From NCBI GenBank assembly GCA_032209605.1, contig JASFXZ010000003.1:30096762-30160761 (forward strand): a stretch of DNA of 64,000 nt. Reading direction: 5' to 3'. The stretch is from Mactromeris polynyma (lineage: Eukaryota; Mollusca; Bivalvia; Venerida; Mactridae). The notes below the pieces were generated by a model. It made no database searches. It saw only the letters and a list, made by a program, of their open reading frames with translations, and had not been told where the DNA came from. Of the stretch, positions 63,695 through 64,000 are shown in pieces (position 1 is the stretch's first letter; each line of letters begins with the position of its first letter). The translations under genes and the position numbers were made by a program.

Positions 63695-63748
63695 ATGGAG
63701 GATATCCAAGGTAAACAAAATGAATCGAACGGAGTGATCTTGGATTAA
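63695..63748 (+). other. Possible short upstream ORF before the divergent gene
   Basis: An ATG at 63695 opens a 17-codon frame (MEDIQGKQNESNGVILD) ending in TAA, 16 bases before the ATG at 63765. If it lies in the transcript it could act as a regulatory uORF. ATGGAGGATATCCAAG|GTAAAC could instead be a short exon with its own donor. Confidence 0.3.
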
Positions 63749-63764
63749 ACACTTACTTTATCAA

Positions 63765-63874
63765 ATGGAAGGACGCGTGAAAGCTAGCCCACCAGGAGCG
63801 TTTCCTAAGACACTTGGTCGTCAGGTCGGGACGCTTCCCATTAGTGGCGGTGCAAAGTTACGCCGTGGTAATGG
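63765..63874 (+). CDS. First coding exon of an unidentified divergent gene
   Basis: ATG 63765-63767 opens 36 codons plus two bases, ending at a strong donor GG|GTGAGT. Read-through meets TGA at once, so splicing is expected. The peptide starts MEGRVKASPPGAFPKTLGRQ and continues with VGTLPISGGAKLRRGN. It is basic and Gly/Pro-rich, with no signal peptide or known domain; I do not recognise the family. CpG density is higher than in the rest of the window, as expected near a promoter. The rest of the gene lies beyond 64000. Confidence 0.6.
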
Positions 63875-64000
63875 GTGAGTCGGTATTGTGTTTATCATAG
63901 CATTTGCCTTTGACATATGATTTCGCGATGAGTGAATTATTACTTTTATCACAAAATGTGACCACCGCCAGACACAAGCTAGATGGCATTTAAAATAAAA

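Overview
The window looks like nuclear DNA of an invertebrate animal, most likely a bivalve mollusc. The evidence is long AT-rich introns, GT-AG splice sites, many short inverted-repeat elements, tRNA-derived repeats, and copies of the 'aagggcaataactc'-type interspersed repeat that I associate with bivalve genomes. The species call is inference. I see no bacterial gene layout, CRISPR array, rRNA or intact virus.

Nearly the whole window is one gene on the minus strand, running from about 62.9 kb down past position 1. It encodes a delphilin-like formin (GRID2IP family). I could join 26 coding exons by splice sites and reading phase, giving about 1,250 visible residues. The domain order is PDZ1-PDZ2 (62.9-61.65 kb), a harmonin-homology-like domain HHD1 (47.0-33.8 kb), PDZ3 (28.9-28.5 kb), HHD2 (27.7-24.35 kb), HHD3 (20.86-19.66 kb), an acidic/serine-rich linker (19.7-15.2 kb), a short proline-rich FH1 (13.3-12.0 kb) and FH2 (12.1-0.8 kb). 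The last part of FH2 and the C-terminus lie beyond position 1. Reading phase shows that at least one coding exon between 61654 and 47027 is still unassigned. A candidate is at 54317-54365.

At the right edge a second gene starts on the plus strand (first coding exon 63765-63874). It is arranged head to head with the delphilin-like gene, with about 0.9 kb between the two start codons.

The introns hold five large minisatellites, with units of 75, about 45, 32, 53 and 47 bp at 22.7, 26.5, 29.2, 49.3 and 57.3 kb. They also hold several families of short terminal-inverted-repeat elements, each present two or three times, other dispersed repeats, and tRNA-like SINE remnants. The 53-bp array is 3.1 kb of purine-rich sequence with a 1,066-bp higher-order duplication.

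The encoded protein should be a scaffold that binds C-terminal peptides and partner proteins through its PDZ and HHD modules and nucleates or elongates actin through FH1-FH2. That role follows from the vertebrate family, not from this sequence alone.
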